A DNA stretch of 64,000 nucleotides from Cryptomeria japonica (Eukaryota; Streptophyta; Pinopsida; Cupressales; Cupressaceae), in the NCBI RefSeq assembly GCF_030272615.1, contig NC_081411.1, positions 156,576,971 to 156,640,970 of the forward strand, given 5' to 3'. This document shows positions 10,816 to 23,532 of the stretch, one piece after another (within the stretch, counting starts at the first letter, position 1; the number at the start of each line of letters is the position of its first letter). A program made the translations under genes and the position numbers. The notes beneath the pieces were generated by a model that did not search any database, had not been told where the DNA came from, and saw only the letters and a program-made list of their open reading frames with translations.

Positions 10816-11848
10816 TGTTGGTATTTTGGTTATGTTGATATGGTTTTGTCATTGATGTCAACACCTATTAACACTTATGAACTCTGGCACTTTGGAGAGT
10901 TGGCAATGTTCACCGACAAGCAAGTAACTTATGCATAGTCACCAATATCCGGTACACCAGCATTTGGCATGGCATGGAAAACACTTGGTTATGTCAAAGC
11001 CATCATTTGGACACTTTGTCTTGGATATTGTTTCATTGGTATATTCGTATTTGTATATTTGTTGTTACCGGCAAATAGGTCCAGAATAAGCACCGACAGG
11101 CTTATCTAATCCAGATCAGCATGACACGCTTTGGAGATGATTTATCAATGTTGTAAATGCATTAAGATAACATGTTGAATTAGATATTGCATCAGTTATT
11201 AATTTACTTGTAATTGTTTTATTGTAATATCTTTTAGAGCCGACCTACTAAAATTGGTCTTAGGTTATGGTATATATGTAAGATCGATAAGCGATTGGAA
11301 AAAGGAATTGTAAGAAGGTATATGCGAGATTAAGTAAAGGTATACACGCAGACATCATTTGAAGGTGAAGCAAGGTTTTTGTGAAAGCATATCAAAACTA
11401 CACCGGTACTGAATCCAGCATATGAAGATGATATTTTAAGCAGTACATCATTATTGGATTTAACCATCTAATTTTAGTCATTATGACTCCTATTTTTGAT
11501 TGAGTAGTGAGCTCTAGGTGCTTGGCCTTTCTACATGTGCAGGAACCCATTTGTATACACATACTATCTACAGTAGTATCATCTAATTGTAGGTAAGTTT
11601 TCCCACCATGGTTTTTCCCCTTATAGGGTTTCCACGTACAAATATTGGTGTTATGTGTTGTGGATGTTATTATCTTTCTGTTTCATGCATTAATCCTTAC
11701 CGGTACTGCAATTAACAGATAAATTGTCTACCGGCATAAAGTTTGGTTTACTGGTATGAAGCATTAAGGTTGGTTAAGTTGTTTTTGGTTTGAATTTATT
11801 TGACAACTGATTCACCCCCCTGTCTTAGTTTTCTTCGGGACCTAAAAC
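10816..11848 (+). repeat. Element B 3' LTR
   Basis: It begins TGTTGGTATTTTGG immediately after the polypurine tract, the same TGTTGG start as element C. A TATATA box lies near 11271. A CACCCCCC run near 11812 matches the poly-C run near the end of element C's LTRs. The 3' end is placed at about 11848 by that comparison; a clean CA end and a TSD are not visible. Confidence 0.7.
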
Positions 11849-12281
11849 TTTTCTCATGAGAGTGCAATGTGTCTAAGGAAAGGGGACATGTGGTTATATG
11901 AAAGGGAACAATTAGAGGTTGGTAGGAGAAGGGGTTGGATGAAAGGGGACAATTGGAGGTTGGTAGGAGAATTTGAATTTAAAAATTCAAATAATAGGAA
12001 AAGATTGATTAATTTCAACAACTCATTAATTGATTTATTTTAATTAACTTGGAGATTTAGAAGAAATGAATTTGATGGGGGAGAATTAATAAATTTTAAT
12101 TAATTAATCAAAGGGGATTATTGAAATGAACCTATTAAATAAATCCTTCGATTTATTAATAAGTAGATGAGTGGGAGAATTTAATCAAATTGTTAATGGA
12201 TTCAATAAAATTGGGAAGGAGGATTAATTAGATAATTGCTTATTCAATTAATTATCTTCAGACCATTTTTAGGTGTATACA
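11849..12281 (-). repeat. Partial 3' LTR of element E
   Basis: On the minus strand the LTR starts TGTATACACC at 12281 right after a polypurine tract. It is rich in TTAATTAA and AAATAAAT words, as is the U3 of element D's LTR. It is cut at about 11849 by the end of element B, so the U5 end is absent. Confidence 0.65.
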
Positions 12282-12295
12282 TTTTGCCCCTCTTT
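12282..12295 (-). promoter_or_regulatory. Polypurine tract of element E
   Basis: AAAGAGGGGCAAAA on the minus strand lies directly before the TGTATACACC LTR start, and closely resembles the tract before element D's 3' LTR. Confidence 0.75.
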
Positions 12296-13821
12296 GAAGT
12301 TAGGTGTGATGATGCATTGATTCAAAGAATAATTTCATTTTGATAATGATATTGATTTGATAAGATGCCCCAAACCTTGATTGATAAACTATGGTACGAT
12401 GATGCCCTCTTGGGAGATCAATTGAGATAATTGATTTGTTGGAGTGGTTTGGATGATCTATGAAATTGATGTCCCGATTAGAAAAGTGCTGCAACATTGA
12501 TTTATGAAAGTGTGAGTTCTTTGGTCATGATGATTGATAGGTTTTGATAAATTTTGATAAGTTTGATAAGATCTAGATTTAGTTTGTTTTCAAAAAAGAT
12601 ATATCCCATATACAACAAAGATGATCAAAAGTGTTTGGTTTCAAGAAAGATATATCATGTATAAGACTTGACCAAAATTGTCTGGTTTCAGGAAAGATAC
12701 ATCCTGTATAAGACAATAATAGATCAGATGTGATTGATTGATAGGGCGAATAAGGTTGATTGGATAAAGAACTCACATTTTTTTGATATCAGGTTGCAAA
12801 ATGATTTAGATATGTTGATGTTTGGTGCATTTGAGGGGGTAGCATAAGATTTGCGCTGGGTTAGTGATATCTGGAGAGAGATGAGTCATCATTTTGATTG
12901 TGTATACACTTGTGATAATACATTGATGATTCCTGCGATAGATTTTATCTTGGATAAGATGAGCTTTTTGGATCCCATTCTGAATCAAATGCAAGCTAAA
13001 TGCCAATGTGAATGCTAATCAAATGCAAAGCTACAATTGGACCAGTCATTGGATTATTGCTTTTGTTTTTTTCATCGTTGAACTTTTGAAATGTGGGAAG
13101 TGAGTGCAAACATCAATGGTATAATTAAACCATGATGACCTGAGCACTTCTTACCTTGATTTTGATATGGCAAGTTAGTACAAGCATCGAGGTATAATTA
13201 AACCAAGATAACCTAAGTGTTGCTTGCATAAACAGGCAGTATTAATCATTGGTATACACAAATTAGAAATGTCTTCGATGATACCCTATTGATCATGTCC
13301 TGAGACAAATTTGCACATATTAATGATTAATTTACAGACAACAGACAAGAAAAATATCATGTTCCTTCCTTGTTTCTCTAGTTAGAGACATCATGGAGTC
13401 ACTCAGAAATCATGATAGCGAAAATAAATATAGAAAAGTTGAACCAAAGTGCTGAAAGCAGTATCCAAAAGATATCATCCATTAAAAATGTGCGATGTGC
13501 TTAGATTGACATGTGATAGTTTGATGGCTAACAATTTGATCTCATGTTCAACATTGGATGTGCCTCAGTGTTTTCTCTTGACAAGTGTTGTCTAACTATT
13601 GTTTTACCTGTTTGATTCTACCCCAAGCCTAGAAATAAAGTTATTATGATATATACCCAATGATCCAAACCATGGTGAGATGCCTGCGTATGTACAAAGG
13701 CTTTATTATGGATAGAAATAGCGGTGATTGAGAATGAATCCAAGCAGAAAAATGCATGAACTAATAGATGGAAGAACTAGCTGACAGATAGCGCCTATTC
13801 GCCAAGTTTTCACCATCTCTT
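12296..13821 (-). other. Element E 3' non-coding region with local duplications
   Basis: No coding similarity is visible on either strand. It holds a three-unit repeat at about 12583-12720 (units of about 45-55 bases with GGTTTCA-GAAAGATA-ATC-TGTATAAGAC) and a two-copy repeat at about 13098-13215 (GGTATAATTAAACCA core). The region corresponds to where element D keeps its antisense accessory ORF, but I do not see that ORF here. Confidence 0.55.
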
Positions 13822-13924
13822 TTTTTCACTGTTTTTGATTTTTCTGTTTTTCACTGTTTTTTATTTTTCTGATTTTTCACTATTTTTGATTTTTCTGATT
13901 TTTCACTATTTTTTATTTTTCTGA
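13822..13924. repeat. Four-unit 26-bp tandem repeat after element E pol
   Basis: Units of the form TTTTTCACT-TTTTTGATTTTTCTG repeat four times with few changes. They sit immediately past the end of integrase. Element D has a related A-rich stretch (near 42480-42525) that is not expanded. Confidence 0.85.
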
Positions 13925-15290
13925 TTTTTTGGACATAAAAATTCTTCAGGTTCATGTTATTGATTGGTTCCTCGAGCTGATCCCCATCCTGTTTTGATAG
14001 CTAATATGCTCTTGACCCAAATACTGTTGTGACTACAAATGGTCCTAACCAATTTGGTTCAAACTTCCCTTTCTTTTCTCGATCTGCCTAGTTGCATGGA
14101 TTTTCTTTGAGTACTAGTTATCCAACTTAAAATGCTCTTGGTTTGACCCTGTGATTATAACTCTGGCACATTCTTTGCTTATATACCTTCAGATGATCAA
14201 AGGCATTTTGTCTTCGTTCATGAATCAATTCTAACTCTTGCAGCCTGGATACTCATAGAGAAGATATCTCTACTTCTATTGGTAGCATTGCTTCTGATCC
14301 ATAAACAAGAGAGAAAGGTGTGGCACATGTTGGTGTGTGGATACTAGTATGGTAGGCCCATAGAGCAGGGTTCAATTGAACGTGCCAATCTTTGCCAGTA
14401 TCATTCACTGTCTTTTTGAGGATTTTCAAAATGGTTTTGTTTGATGCTTCTTCTTGTCCATTTCCTTGTGGATAGTAGGGTGTGGGAAATATGTGTTGGA
14501 TCTTGAATTTCTCATATAGCTCTTGTACATCCTGATTCGTGAATGGTTGCCCATTATCCATGATAATGGTCATTAGTATTCAATAACGACAAATAATGTA
14601 GTTGAAGATAAAGGTAACAATTTGTTTTCCTATGATATTGATGAGAGGTACTGCTTCAATCCATTTTGTGAAATATTTTGTAGCTACAAGGATGAATTTA
14701 TGACCATTGGATGAAGAAGGATTTATTTTTCCTACTAGATCAAGACCCCATTGGCAGAAAGACCAAGATGTTGCTAAAGATTAAGCTCTTGTGCTGGTGC
14801 ATGAATCAAATTTCCATGGATCTCACATTGTTTGTATGTTCTAGCTATCTGAAAAGAATCTCATTCCATAGTAGGCAAATAATAGCCCAAGCGTATGAGT
14901 TTTTGCAAAAGGCTAAGACCACTTGAATGAGTGCCAAAAAGGCCATTATGTACTTCACTTAAGGCCTTCTCAGATTCTTCTTGTTCAAGCCATCTTAAAA
15001 TAGTACCATCTAGACCTCGTTTAAATAGGGTATCCGCGATGAGAGTATAATGGGAGGATTGGCGAATAAAGTTTCTCTTTTGATTTTTTGATAAGTTCAA
15101 AGGTAGGCTGTTATCTTTCAGGTATGTGTAAGTTTGGCCATAGCGAGAGTAATCTTGTCCAACAAGTTGACAGATAGTTTGGGAATCGAGACAATTATAA
15201 GTAGGGCAAAACAACTCTTCCACAAGGAATTCATAACGCTCTTTATTTTCCTGTGTCTGAAGTAGGGAATTAAGTGTAGCCATGGTGTTG
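13925..15290 (-). pseudogene. int: Element E integrase, decayed
   Basis: The N-terminal part (15283-14861) carries the conserved stretch before and at the zinc-binding domain, ending GYYLPTME. The catalytic core is clearest at 14573-14253: IIMDNGQPF holds the second Asp, YYPQGNGQEEASNK holds the Glu, and WHVQLNPALWAY follows. The C-terminal part (14250-13930) keeps YNHRVKPRAF and WLGPFVVTTVFGSRAY with several TAG codons. Integrase inserts the element cDNA into host DNA. Frames change near 15290, 14860 and 14580, so no product is expected. Confidence 0.85.
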
Positions 15291-17090
15291 CTGCTTTGTT
15301 ATCATTTCTTGGATTTTGATCAAAAGTGATTTTAGTAAAATACTTCTTGAAAGCATCAACCATCTTTTTGTAAGGCATTAGTTTGTCATCCTTTGTTTGG
15401 TAATCATCATTGATTTGATTGATGACGAGCTGAGAGTCTCCAAATACTTGAATTTGTGTTATGTTCCATTCTACAACCATTTTAATACTTGTAACCAAAG
15501 CTTCATATTCTTCTATATTGTTTGTGCACAGAAAGCTTAATTTGTATGCTTTCGGAATTGTATGACCTTATGGTGTGATTAAAAGAATACCTTCTCTTGA
15601 TCCATGTTGTGTATATGAACCATCAAAGTATAATTTCCATATTTTAGTGGAGAATGTTAGGATATTAGCATCGGTAAATTCAATTTGTAAAGGACGATCA
15701 TCTTGAAGTGGTGCCTCTGCTAATTGGTCTATAATGACTTGTCCCTTGATAGCTTTTCTGTCAACATACTCAATATCAAACTCACTTAAGATCATGATCC
15801 ATTTTTCTATTCTTCCTGTTAATGTTGCTTTGCTAAGAAAATACTTTAAAGGATCGATTTTTTCTATCAACTTGACAGAATGAGATAGTAGATAGTGTCA
15901 TAATTTTTGAGAAGAAAAAACTATAGCCAAGCAAGCTTTTTCTATTGGAGAATAGTTCATCTCGTATCCCACTAGTGTTCTGCTGATGTGATAAATGGCT
16001 CGTTCTTTTCCTTCATTATCTTGTTGTGTGAGTAGAACTCCTAATGATACTGCAGTGGTTGATATATAAAGTAACAACGGTTTTCCTAGAATTGGTGACA
16101 TTATGACAAGTGGTTGTATGAGATATGCCTTGATCTTGTTGAATGCTTCTTCACATTGATGGTCCCATTTGAAATTAACATTTTTGTGTAATAGATGAGT
16201 AAATGGTTGACATTTATCTGCTAGTTGAGCAACAAATCTTCTGATTGACTAGAGTCTTCCTTGGAGTGATCTTAGTTGACTGATATTCTTGGGAGATGTC
16301 ATTTCCATGATTGCTTTGACCTTCATTGGATCCACTTTGATACCTCTAGCTGAAACAATGTATCCTAATAGCTTGCTTGAAGTAACACCAAAGGCACATT
16401 TCTTAGGATTTAGTCGCAACTTGTATTGTTCTAACCTATCAAAGATATTTTTGAGTATCCCTATATGTTCTTCTCTGTTATATGATTTAGCCAATATGTC
16501 ATCCACATAGTCTTCCATGAATGTATGCATCATGTCATGAAATATATTTGTCATAGCTCTTTGATATGTAGCACCTATGTTCTTGAGTCCAAAAGGTATG
16601 ACATTCTAGCAAAAAGTTCCCCATGGACTTGTGAAAGTTGTCCTTTCTTGATCTTCAGGTGCTATTTTAATTTGATTGTATCCAGAGAAGCCATCCATTA
16701 GAGAAAACATGGAGTGTCTAGTAGTTAAATCTACAATGATGTCAATGTTAGGGAAAGGAAAGTCATCTTTCAGACATGCATTATTAAGATATCTGAAGTC
16801 TGGGCATACTTTGATACTTTTGTCTGGCTTGGAAATAGGGAAGATGTTCGATACCCATTGAGGATATGCCACAGGTCTAATGAATCCTACATCCAGTAAT
16901 TTCTTTAATTCATCTTTGACTAGGAGAGCGATATGAGGATGCATCTTTCTTAAATTTTTTTTGACTGGTTTAGCTTCTAGATTGACATTTAAGTGATGCA
17001 TAATAAGCTCTGGATCTAAGCCTGGCATGTCTACATATGACCAGGCAAAATTTATTTTCCGCCGTTTGAAGAATTCCATATATTGTTGTC
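15284..17090 (-). pseudogene. rt-rh: Element E reverse transcriptase, RNase H and second RNase H, decayed
   Basis: RT opens with INFAWSYVDMPGLDPELIMH (from 17060). MDGFSGYNQIKIAPEDQ and the catalytic YVDD (near 16507, MEDYVDDILAKS) are intact. The ordinary RNase H follows (PLLLYISTTAVSLGVLLTQQ; about 16090-15900). A linker (IEYVDRKAIKGQVIIDQLAE) leads to a second, archaeal-type RNase H with YFDGSYTQHG, EYEAL and FGDSQLV (about 15650-15420). Dual RNase H is a known hallmark of the Tat lineage. Stops near 16608, 16250, 15898 and 15568 and a frameshift near 15300 break the frame. Confidence 0.9.
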
Positions 17091-18350
17091 ATTTTTGCTC
17101 TGACAGAGAAGTTGTTGGATGAATAATCTTTGGATTTTCTGTTGTGACAATGTTAATTGCCTCTATTGGTTCAATCAAAATAGATGACCTTTCTTGATAT
17201 TGTTTAGGTAAAGTGTCAAATATCCCATCTTCCAGTGCCTTGAGGAGGTTTTCACTATTAGATACATCCTTTATTTTTACTTTTTCATGGTCTAGTGTTG
17301 CCAGTAAATGGTTTTCAACAGTAGATCCGGTATTGTTTTCTTTATTTTCACTTTTGCGACTAGGAGATTTGGCACCCACTTGACTAGAAGATGCATTGTT
17401 GATATTCCTAGTGGAAGTCATTACAGGTTCGATGGCATTAAGATATACGGATATGGCTTGGTCATTAGGGAATGTATCAATGGTAGTATGTGTTTTGTCT
17501 TCCCAATCAATAAGTTCAAGGTGTATTAGCAGTAAGGGATCATCAAGTTGAGATGTTTTAAGGATATTAAGGGTCATGATAGATGATCAAAGTTTTCACT
17601 ATGTATTTCCATGTCTAGAAAGATACTCTCATCAGAATAGTCTCACACAAGTATCTCTTGATTGTCCTCAATTAAGTCCAAGTCAACCGAATGTGATACT
17701 AATTCAAGTGAGCCAGTTCCTAACATTTGTCTTGCATACATGTGAACTACATCGACTTCTACATCTCCTTCAAAGCAATTTTCTTCAGATGAGTCTTCAG
17801 AATGATAGAAATCCCATTCCCATTCATTAGAATCGGTCTCACTTGCAGCTCGCAATCTATAGATTTGATCATATACCATTTCTTATGTTAACCTTTCTAT
17901 ATCTTATCTTCTTTCATATTCATCTTCTTCTGGACTAAGATTAAGTTGTATCAACTTTGCTATGAGCTCTCTTGGATTTGTACTAGGTTCATGCTTGTTT
18001 TGATTTAGATGTAATTGTTCTTGGGAGATATCCTTGGTTTGTTTCTCTTGTTGATTTGATGTTTGCTTCTTTTTCCATTTTAGGTTGATTTGTGCTTGTT
18101 TCTTAATAGATGCTTCTTCCCTTTTGATTGCAAGTTGTTCTTTTTTGTTCTCATATTATTTTTTTTGTTAACTAGAAGATGTGTCCTTGGGTAGAGTATC
18201 TTGTTCGTACCCTATGCCTTCTTTATCTATAGTCTGTTGAGTATGAGGCTGAATAGGTTCTGAGATACCTTATTTTCTTTTTCCTATAGGACCTATTCCA
18301 GTGTATCCCATTTTTCTTAGAATGTTAAATGCTTTTCCATACTTTTTTTT
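17091..18350 (-). pseudogene. Element E G-patch and acidic spacer before RT
   Basis: At 18340-18283 (minus) the frame reads YGKAFNILRKMGYTGIGPIG, a G-patch (aromatic and Gly-rich, with a central MGY). It is out of frame with the protease because of a change in the A8 run at 18350-18343. A poorly conserved acidic spacer follows (17879-17643, EWEWDFYHSEDSSEEN), then a segment with ALEDGIFDTLPKQYQERSS (17300-17200) that matches ALEDERFDILP in element D. The G-patch after protease is also present in D. In retroelements G-patches are thought to bind nucleic acid. Confidence 0.7.
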
Positions 18351-19219
18351 AGGTATGCAGACATTGTTGATATTTTAAGAAATTCTTCATCCTTGTATAG
18401 CCATTGTAGTACATCTTTGTCTTTTGTTTCCTCTGATAGGGGTCCAACACTAACAAATGCTCCATCAAATATCAGAAGATGTTTTACAATTGGTTGTTGT
18501 TTAGAGTTTGATGGTTTTCCAAAGGATTTAGGGGAAAGTGGTAATTGTGATATTGAATATTCTCCATTCCCTCTATCTCTTAGCTGTATTTTTTTTTCCA
18601 TACTTGACAAAATTGAAGCAAATGGCTTTTCTTTGGATTGTATGTTTGAAGGTGATGCCTCCCTATTATGGGGAACAATGACCTCTTGAGATATTTTTAG
18701 ATTGCTGCAATATTGAAACGGATTTGAATCTGCAGAGATCATGAATTCTTCTCCATTGTATGGAAATTTTACACACTGATGATATGTTGATGGGACATCT
18801 TGCAAGTCATGTATCCATGATCTCCCCAGGAGTATATTACATAATAAGTCCAAGTCTAGAACTTGGCATGATGTGTCTTTTTGCAAAGGCCCCACTCTGA
18901 TGGGTAATACCATGATCCCTTTGGAGGAACACTCTTCTTCATCATAGGCTTTAATAGTGATCCTTTTTTGGACATCAAATAGATCTTCTAAATATCCTAA
19001 GGCACAAACAAGATTCAATGAACAAATATTTAGGCCAACTCCGCCATCTATTAGGACATGTTTAACGTGCGTTTTGTGAATGAGGACTTCAATATGCAAA
19101 GGAGCATTGTGAGGATGTTGCCAGGACATGTCGTCTTCTTCACTAAATGATAAGTAGTGAGGGGTTGTGAGGTGTCCCACCATGGTTTGGAATTGATCGA
19201 TATCAAGATCTTTGGACAC
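18317..19219 (-). pseudogene. pr: Element E aspartic protease region
   Basis: An open stretch of 300 codons. The catalytic loop is VLIDGGVGLNIC (near 19050), a D-G-G variant of the retropepsin D-T/S-G. The second conserved block is NILLGRSWIHDLQDVPSTYHQ (near 18830), the flap/hydrophobic motif seen in Tat proteases. The start given is simply the beginning of the open stretch: the frame continues upstream into gag with stops. The protease would cleave the Gag-Pol polyprotein. Confidence 0.82.
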
Positions 19220-20052
19220 TGTTGTATCTACTAATGCTCTTTCTAGAATTTCTTTGTGTGCGGGTGAAAGCTTTAAAAGTTCTAATATGGATATTTGTGC
19301 AGGTGTTTTCTATAATTGATCCACTAGACTATATTGTTTTTTAGTAGATAACGTGTTTATTGTAGGACCCGACAAAACAACTTGGGCTTTCCTTCTTGTG
19401 ATAGCATGAGAAGGTTCTTGATTTTGTTTTTCTTTAACTACAATCACATTTACCACATTGTCATATGTATCAGCGTAGTTTACCTTTGCTTTACCCTTGC
19501 CATTATTTATGGTTGATTATTAACCTTTGTCATAGTTTGGAAGTGGAGTTTTAAAAGCTACATGAGATTCGTTTGTTGTATGTGCATTCATTGTTATTAC
19601 TCCATTATCAATCAAATCTTGTATGACATGTTTCAACTTCTGACAATTATCTATGTGATGTCCCTTGTTTCGATAGAAATCACAATAATGGTTAACATTC
19701 CATCAAGGTGGTTTTATTTGAGGTTCGTAGTTCCTTTCTTCTGGCAAAGTGATCAATTTGTTTGCGAGAAGTTTCTTTAGCACTAACCTAAGGGGTTCAC
19801 CAATGTTTGTAAATTGCCTTTGAAATAAATTTTTAATAGTTGCTTTTTGGTGATGGTTTTTTTGTTGATCCATCACTGAGTGAGTGGATAAATTAAAAAT
19901 CGGTTTCTTTGGTTTCACATTGTTCTTATCCACTATTCCATCATTGATGACATTTTGATTTCTATTCCAAAACTTTAGCTTATCATTGTGATTGTTGTTG
20001 TTAGTGTTGTTAGGAGGATGAACTCCATCCTTGTGTATTTTCAATTCACCTT
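19220..20052 (-). pseudogene. gag: Element E gag C-terminal part with Tat-type zinc motif
   Basis: Downstream of the Copia insertion the gag continues (20044-19703), then shows CDFYRNKGHHIDNC followed by IQDLIDNG (near 19690-19610), the Cys-His knuckle and helix shared with elements D and F. The segment before protease (KTPAQISILELLKLSPAHK, near 19310-19260) is the conserved Tat gag-protease linker. Several stops are present, including a TAATAA pair near 19515. Confidence 0.8.
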
Positions 20053-20057
20053 TCTTT
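20053..20057. repeat. Left target-site duplication of element C
   Basis: TCTTT, identical to 27740-27744 on the other side of the element. Confidence 0.9.
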
Positions 20058-21579
20058 TGATAGTTTTGATACTAAATATGATTAGTAGAGATGCCAAGCT
20101 AACAATATGAGAGGGGGGGGTGAATCATTCAAACTTAATCTTCAATAAAAACAATAGATTCAACCTCGATAACCTTATCAGAAAAACAGTAATGCGTGCA
20201 GACCCATAAATAGATAAGATCACAAACATATAACACTAGATTTAACGTGGAAACCCAAATAGGAAAAGACCACTATGGGATTTCAGACCCACTAAGAAAT
20301 ATACTCTTCTAGAGTATGCTCGGTTAAAAGCAAATCCTGTTAAAGATTACAAACACATTGCTAGATGTGATCTGGTTAAGGGATTTCCCTCAAATCTATT
20401 AGGATCTTCACCTTGTTAGAAGTGACCTTGTTAAAGGATTTCAGACACTCAATAAGAATGTCACCTTGCTAGAGGATTTTACAAATAAGACTGTTAAGTC
20501 CACTAGGTTAAGAGATTTTCTGCTACTTCTCAAAATAACAGTAATAAAAATATGTCTGCAACTTCACATCTAAAAATGCTTAAGCAGAATCTTATTTACT
20601 CAATACATTCAATTCATAGGACTTATCTTGTCCCTCTACTGGGCTCTATACTCTATTATCAAAATAGGTCTTCAAGCTTTTGTGCTCGGTAATCACTATG
20701 TAGCATCCTTGTGCATACACTTGCCTGCATACATTGTTTATCAATAGTTTCCTATTTATAAACAATCTTCCAACTGCTTAATCTCCTTGATCACATTTCT
20801 CATGATCAATCATAGCCATCAGATCTTCAATCTTGTCCAAGTTCAATGCATCTTTCGATCTGAAAATCTTTTACCCCACCTTGGAACTTGCATTTTCATC
20901 TTGGAACTTGTGTTAGTGTATTGCGGTTCAATCTGAGCTGTAGATCTTCCTGCCGATCTTTCTTTACCATAGATTCTTTAACAATCTTCATACATGGCTT
21001 ACCAATCATTGATCCATTCCAGCTCGTCAACTTCTTTCATTAAATACCAGATGTAAACATTTAATGCATTCTGTTATAGCTCAGTTACAACTTGGTAGCA
21101 ACTCGGTGAATACTAAACTTCACTTGGTAGACATTCTGCCTTCATTAACTGATAGCGATAACCTTAGGGTTTACCGACTAGGTTCTTTGCTTGGTAACAT
21201 AGTATAGTATTAACCTTTCAAACAATAGCATATGTAGGATATCAAAACAATCTAAACATCATGATCTCATCATTGTCTGACTCAGTAATAGTTGCCCATT
21301 AAATAACTTATCCCCTTATTTATCATATTCTTTTTGTTTCTTTTACCGACATCTTTATACTCATCAAATCATACTTCTTAAGATATGGCAACATCATACT
21401 GAATTAGAAAATAAATTTCTTGACATCAATGACAAAATAATAATATTAAGACAGTAATCATCCTTAATCAGTTATATCCATAGTCATCAACAACCTTCTC
21501 AATATCCTTATTGAAATGCTAACAATCTCTCATTGTAATTGGAATGCCAACCTTCTTCTTGTCTGTTATAATGCCAACA
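20058..21579 (-). repeat. Element C 3' LTR
   Basis: On the minus strand it begins TGTTGGCATTATAA at 21579 and ends ACTATCA at 20058. A TATAAATA box sits at 20760-20753 and a poly-G/C run at about 20113-20120. It starts directly after a polypurine tract. Confidence 0.93.
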
Positions 21580-21740
21580 ATCTCCCCCTTTGGAATTGAT
21601 GGCAAAACCAATTGATTTGACTTTATTTATTTAGATTCAGATTGCTGTGAAATTCTGAAATGCTCTCCCTCTGTCATTAGTCTTCTCCTTCGGTCAGTAG
21701 ACTTCTCCCCCATACATTAGTCTTCTCCCCCTTTGACAAC
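21580..21740 (-). promoter_or_regulatory. Polypurine tract of element C with extra copies
   Basis: CCAAAGGGGGAGAT (minus) abuts the LTR start. Further G/A-rich runs (GGGGGAGAAG, GAGGGAGAG) recur upstream on the minus strand, near 21735, 21710 and 21672, much as in element B. Confidence 0.7.
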
Positions 21741-21968
21741 AATTCCAAAAATGAAAAGAACTAAAAACACAATTTCTTCCTCTGAGAAGTGAATTCCATG
21801 TTGTTATGTATCAATTCAGTCTCAGTCAGAGCATTTTATCTTCAATTCTTGTTCACTATTTATTGTTTCTTGCACACCTTTAGAAAACCTCCTAAAGTGT
21901 GTAAATCAACATCAACTCCTAAAAGATATTCTATAGAGTCATCAAATTGATGCTTTCACCGAACTCGG
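21741..21968 (-). other. Element C non-coding spacer between pol and the polypurine tract
   Basis: No open frame with recognisable similarity. AT-rich linker. Confidence 0.5.
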
Positions 21969-22490
21969 TCAGTGAATGGAAGATAGGGGTAGGACCTCTA
22001 ACTGACTTCTGAGATACTCAAAAGTGTCCTTTGGTAGTGGCTTGGTGAAGATGTCTACAATTTGTTCCTTTGTGCTAACATACTCCAAAACCACTTTCTT
22101 CTCTTGAACTTCTTCTCTAAGATAATGATATTTGATAGAGATGTGCTTTGTCTTAGAGTGCATAACATGATTCTTTGAAATGTTAATGGCACTAGTGTTA
22201 TCACAGAATATAGTTACTGGCTCGGTAACTTGCTCATTTATACCTTCCAACAATTGTTTGATCCATTCTATATTGTTGCAATTCAATGTTGCAGCAACAT
22301 ATTCAGCTTCTGCTGTTGACTGAGAAACACATCCTTGCTTCTTGCTAAGCCAACTCACTAGTCTTTCTCCTAAAAAGAAATCTCCTCCACTTGTGCTTTT
22401 CCTGTCATCAATGTTGCCTACCCAATTAGCATCAGTATAAACTTTTAAATCAAAAACATTTTTTTTCTGATATACTAAGCCATAATCTTC
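21969..22490 (-). pseudogene. rnh: Element C RNase H
   Basis: The frame shows SWLSKKQGCVSQSTAEAEYV, CDNTSAINISKNHVMHSKTK and ADIFTKPLP-like VDIFTKPLPKDTF, the standard Copia RNase H blocks with their acidic residues. It ends at TAA/TAG near 21969. It is joined to RT across a one-base loss in a G run near 22490, which puts RT in another frame. Confidence 0.9.
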
Positions 22491-23532
22491 AGTGCCTTTA
22501 AGTATCTAAAAATTCTTTTGATTGTCGTCATGTGTGTTTCCTTAGGATCTGCAGAAAATCTTGCAACAATACCTACTACATGTGCTATATCTGGCCTATT
22601 GTGAACAACATATTGCAACTTTCCAATCATAGATCGGTAAAGTGTCTCATCAACAGATGCAGATTCATCATTCTTTGATAGTTTACAGTTGGTAGTCATA
22701 TGAATACTTACTGGTTTTGAATCCTCCATTCCAAATTTCTTCAAGATTTCCTTTATGTACTTGGATTGGGTAATGAAAATCTCATCTTTTGTTTGCAGTA
22801 TCTGTAGACCTATAAAATATTTTATTTGACTGGTTAATGACATCTCAAATTCTTTACTCATTTCATTTCCAGAGTTCTTGCATAGAGAGTCATTTCTACT
22901 AAAGATAATATCATCAACAAATACCACTGAGATTAGTATTCCATTTTCATCATTCTTCATGTACATATTGTTGTTTTCACTTGTTCTTATAAAACCAATT
23001 TTGATCAAATATGAGTGCAATCTCTCATACCATGCTCTAGGTGCTTGTTTCAGACCATATAAAGCTTTGTTCAATTTACATACCTGATCATTATTTTCTC
23101 CTTCAACAAATCCTTCAGGTTGTTCAATGAAAACTTCTTCTTCTAATATACCATTCAAAAATGCAAACTTGACATCCATTTGATATACCTTGAAATTCTT
23201 GTAAGCAACATATGCCAACAATGTTCTTACTCCTTCAAGTCTTGCCATAGGTGCAAAAGTCTCACCATAATCAATTCCTTCTTCTTGGGCATAACCTTTG
23301 CAAACTAGTCTTGCTTTATTTTGAATGACCTCACCTTTTTCATTTAGCTTGTTTCTGAAGATCCACTTTGTACCGATTACATTTTTGTCCTTCGATCTTG
23401 GGACCAATGTCCATGTGTCATTATTCTTGATTTGATCAATCTCTTCTATCATAGCATTTATCCAATCTTCACTGTTAAATGCCTCTTTCACTATTCTCGG
23501 TTCAAATTCAGATATTAGACATGTGTTCTATC
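22475..23532 (-). pseudogene. rt: Element C reverse transcriptase
   Basis: The domain runs from about residue [18 protein letters not shown] (23460) through [40 protein letters not shown] and the catalytic FVDD (near 22922, [10 protein letters not shown]) to a premature end at 22475. All catalytic Asp residues appear intact. Frame breaks occur at both ends: a shift near 23535 relative to integrase and another near 22490 relative to RNase H. RT would copy the element RNA into cDNA. Confidence 0.92.

Larger units (their letters stand above)
7285..11848 (+). mobile_element. Element B: 5'-truncated Ty1/Copia retrotransposon
   Basis: Protease, integrase, reverse transcriptase and RNase H follow in Copia order from 7321, then a 3' LTR from 10816. 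The 5' LTR, PBS and gag are missing. The coding part has many stops and frameshifts. Its 3' junction abuts the broken LTR of element E, so B probably inserted in that LTR before the left side was lost. Confidence 0.85.

Noticed and set aside
13822-13924. Possible CRISPR-like array
   Set aside because: Plant nuclear DNA; units are contiguous with no spacers.
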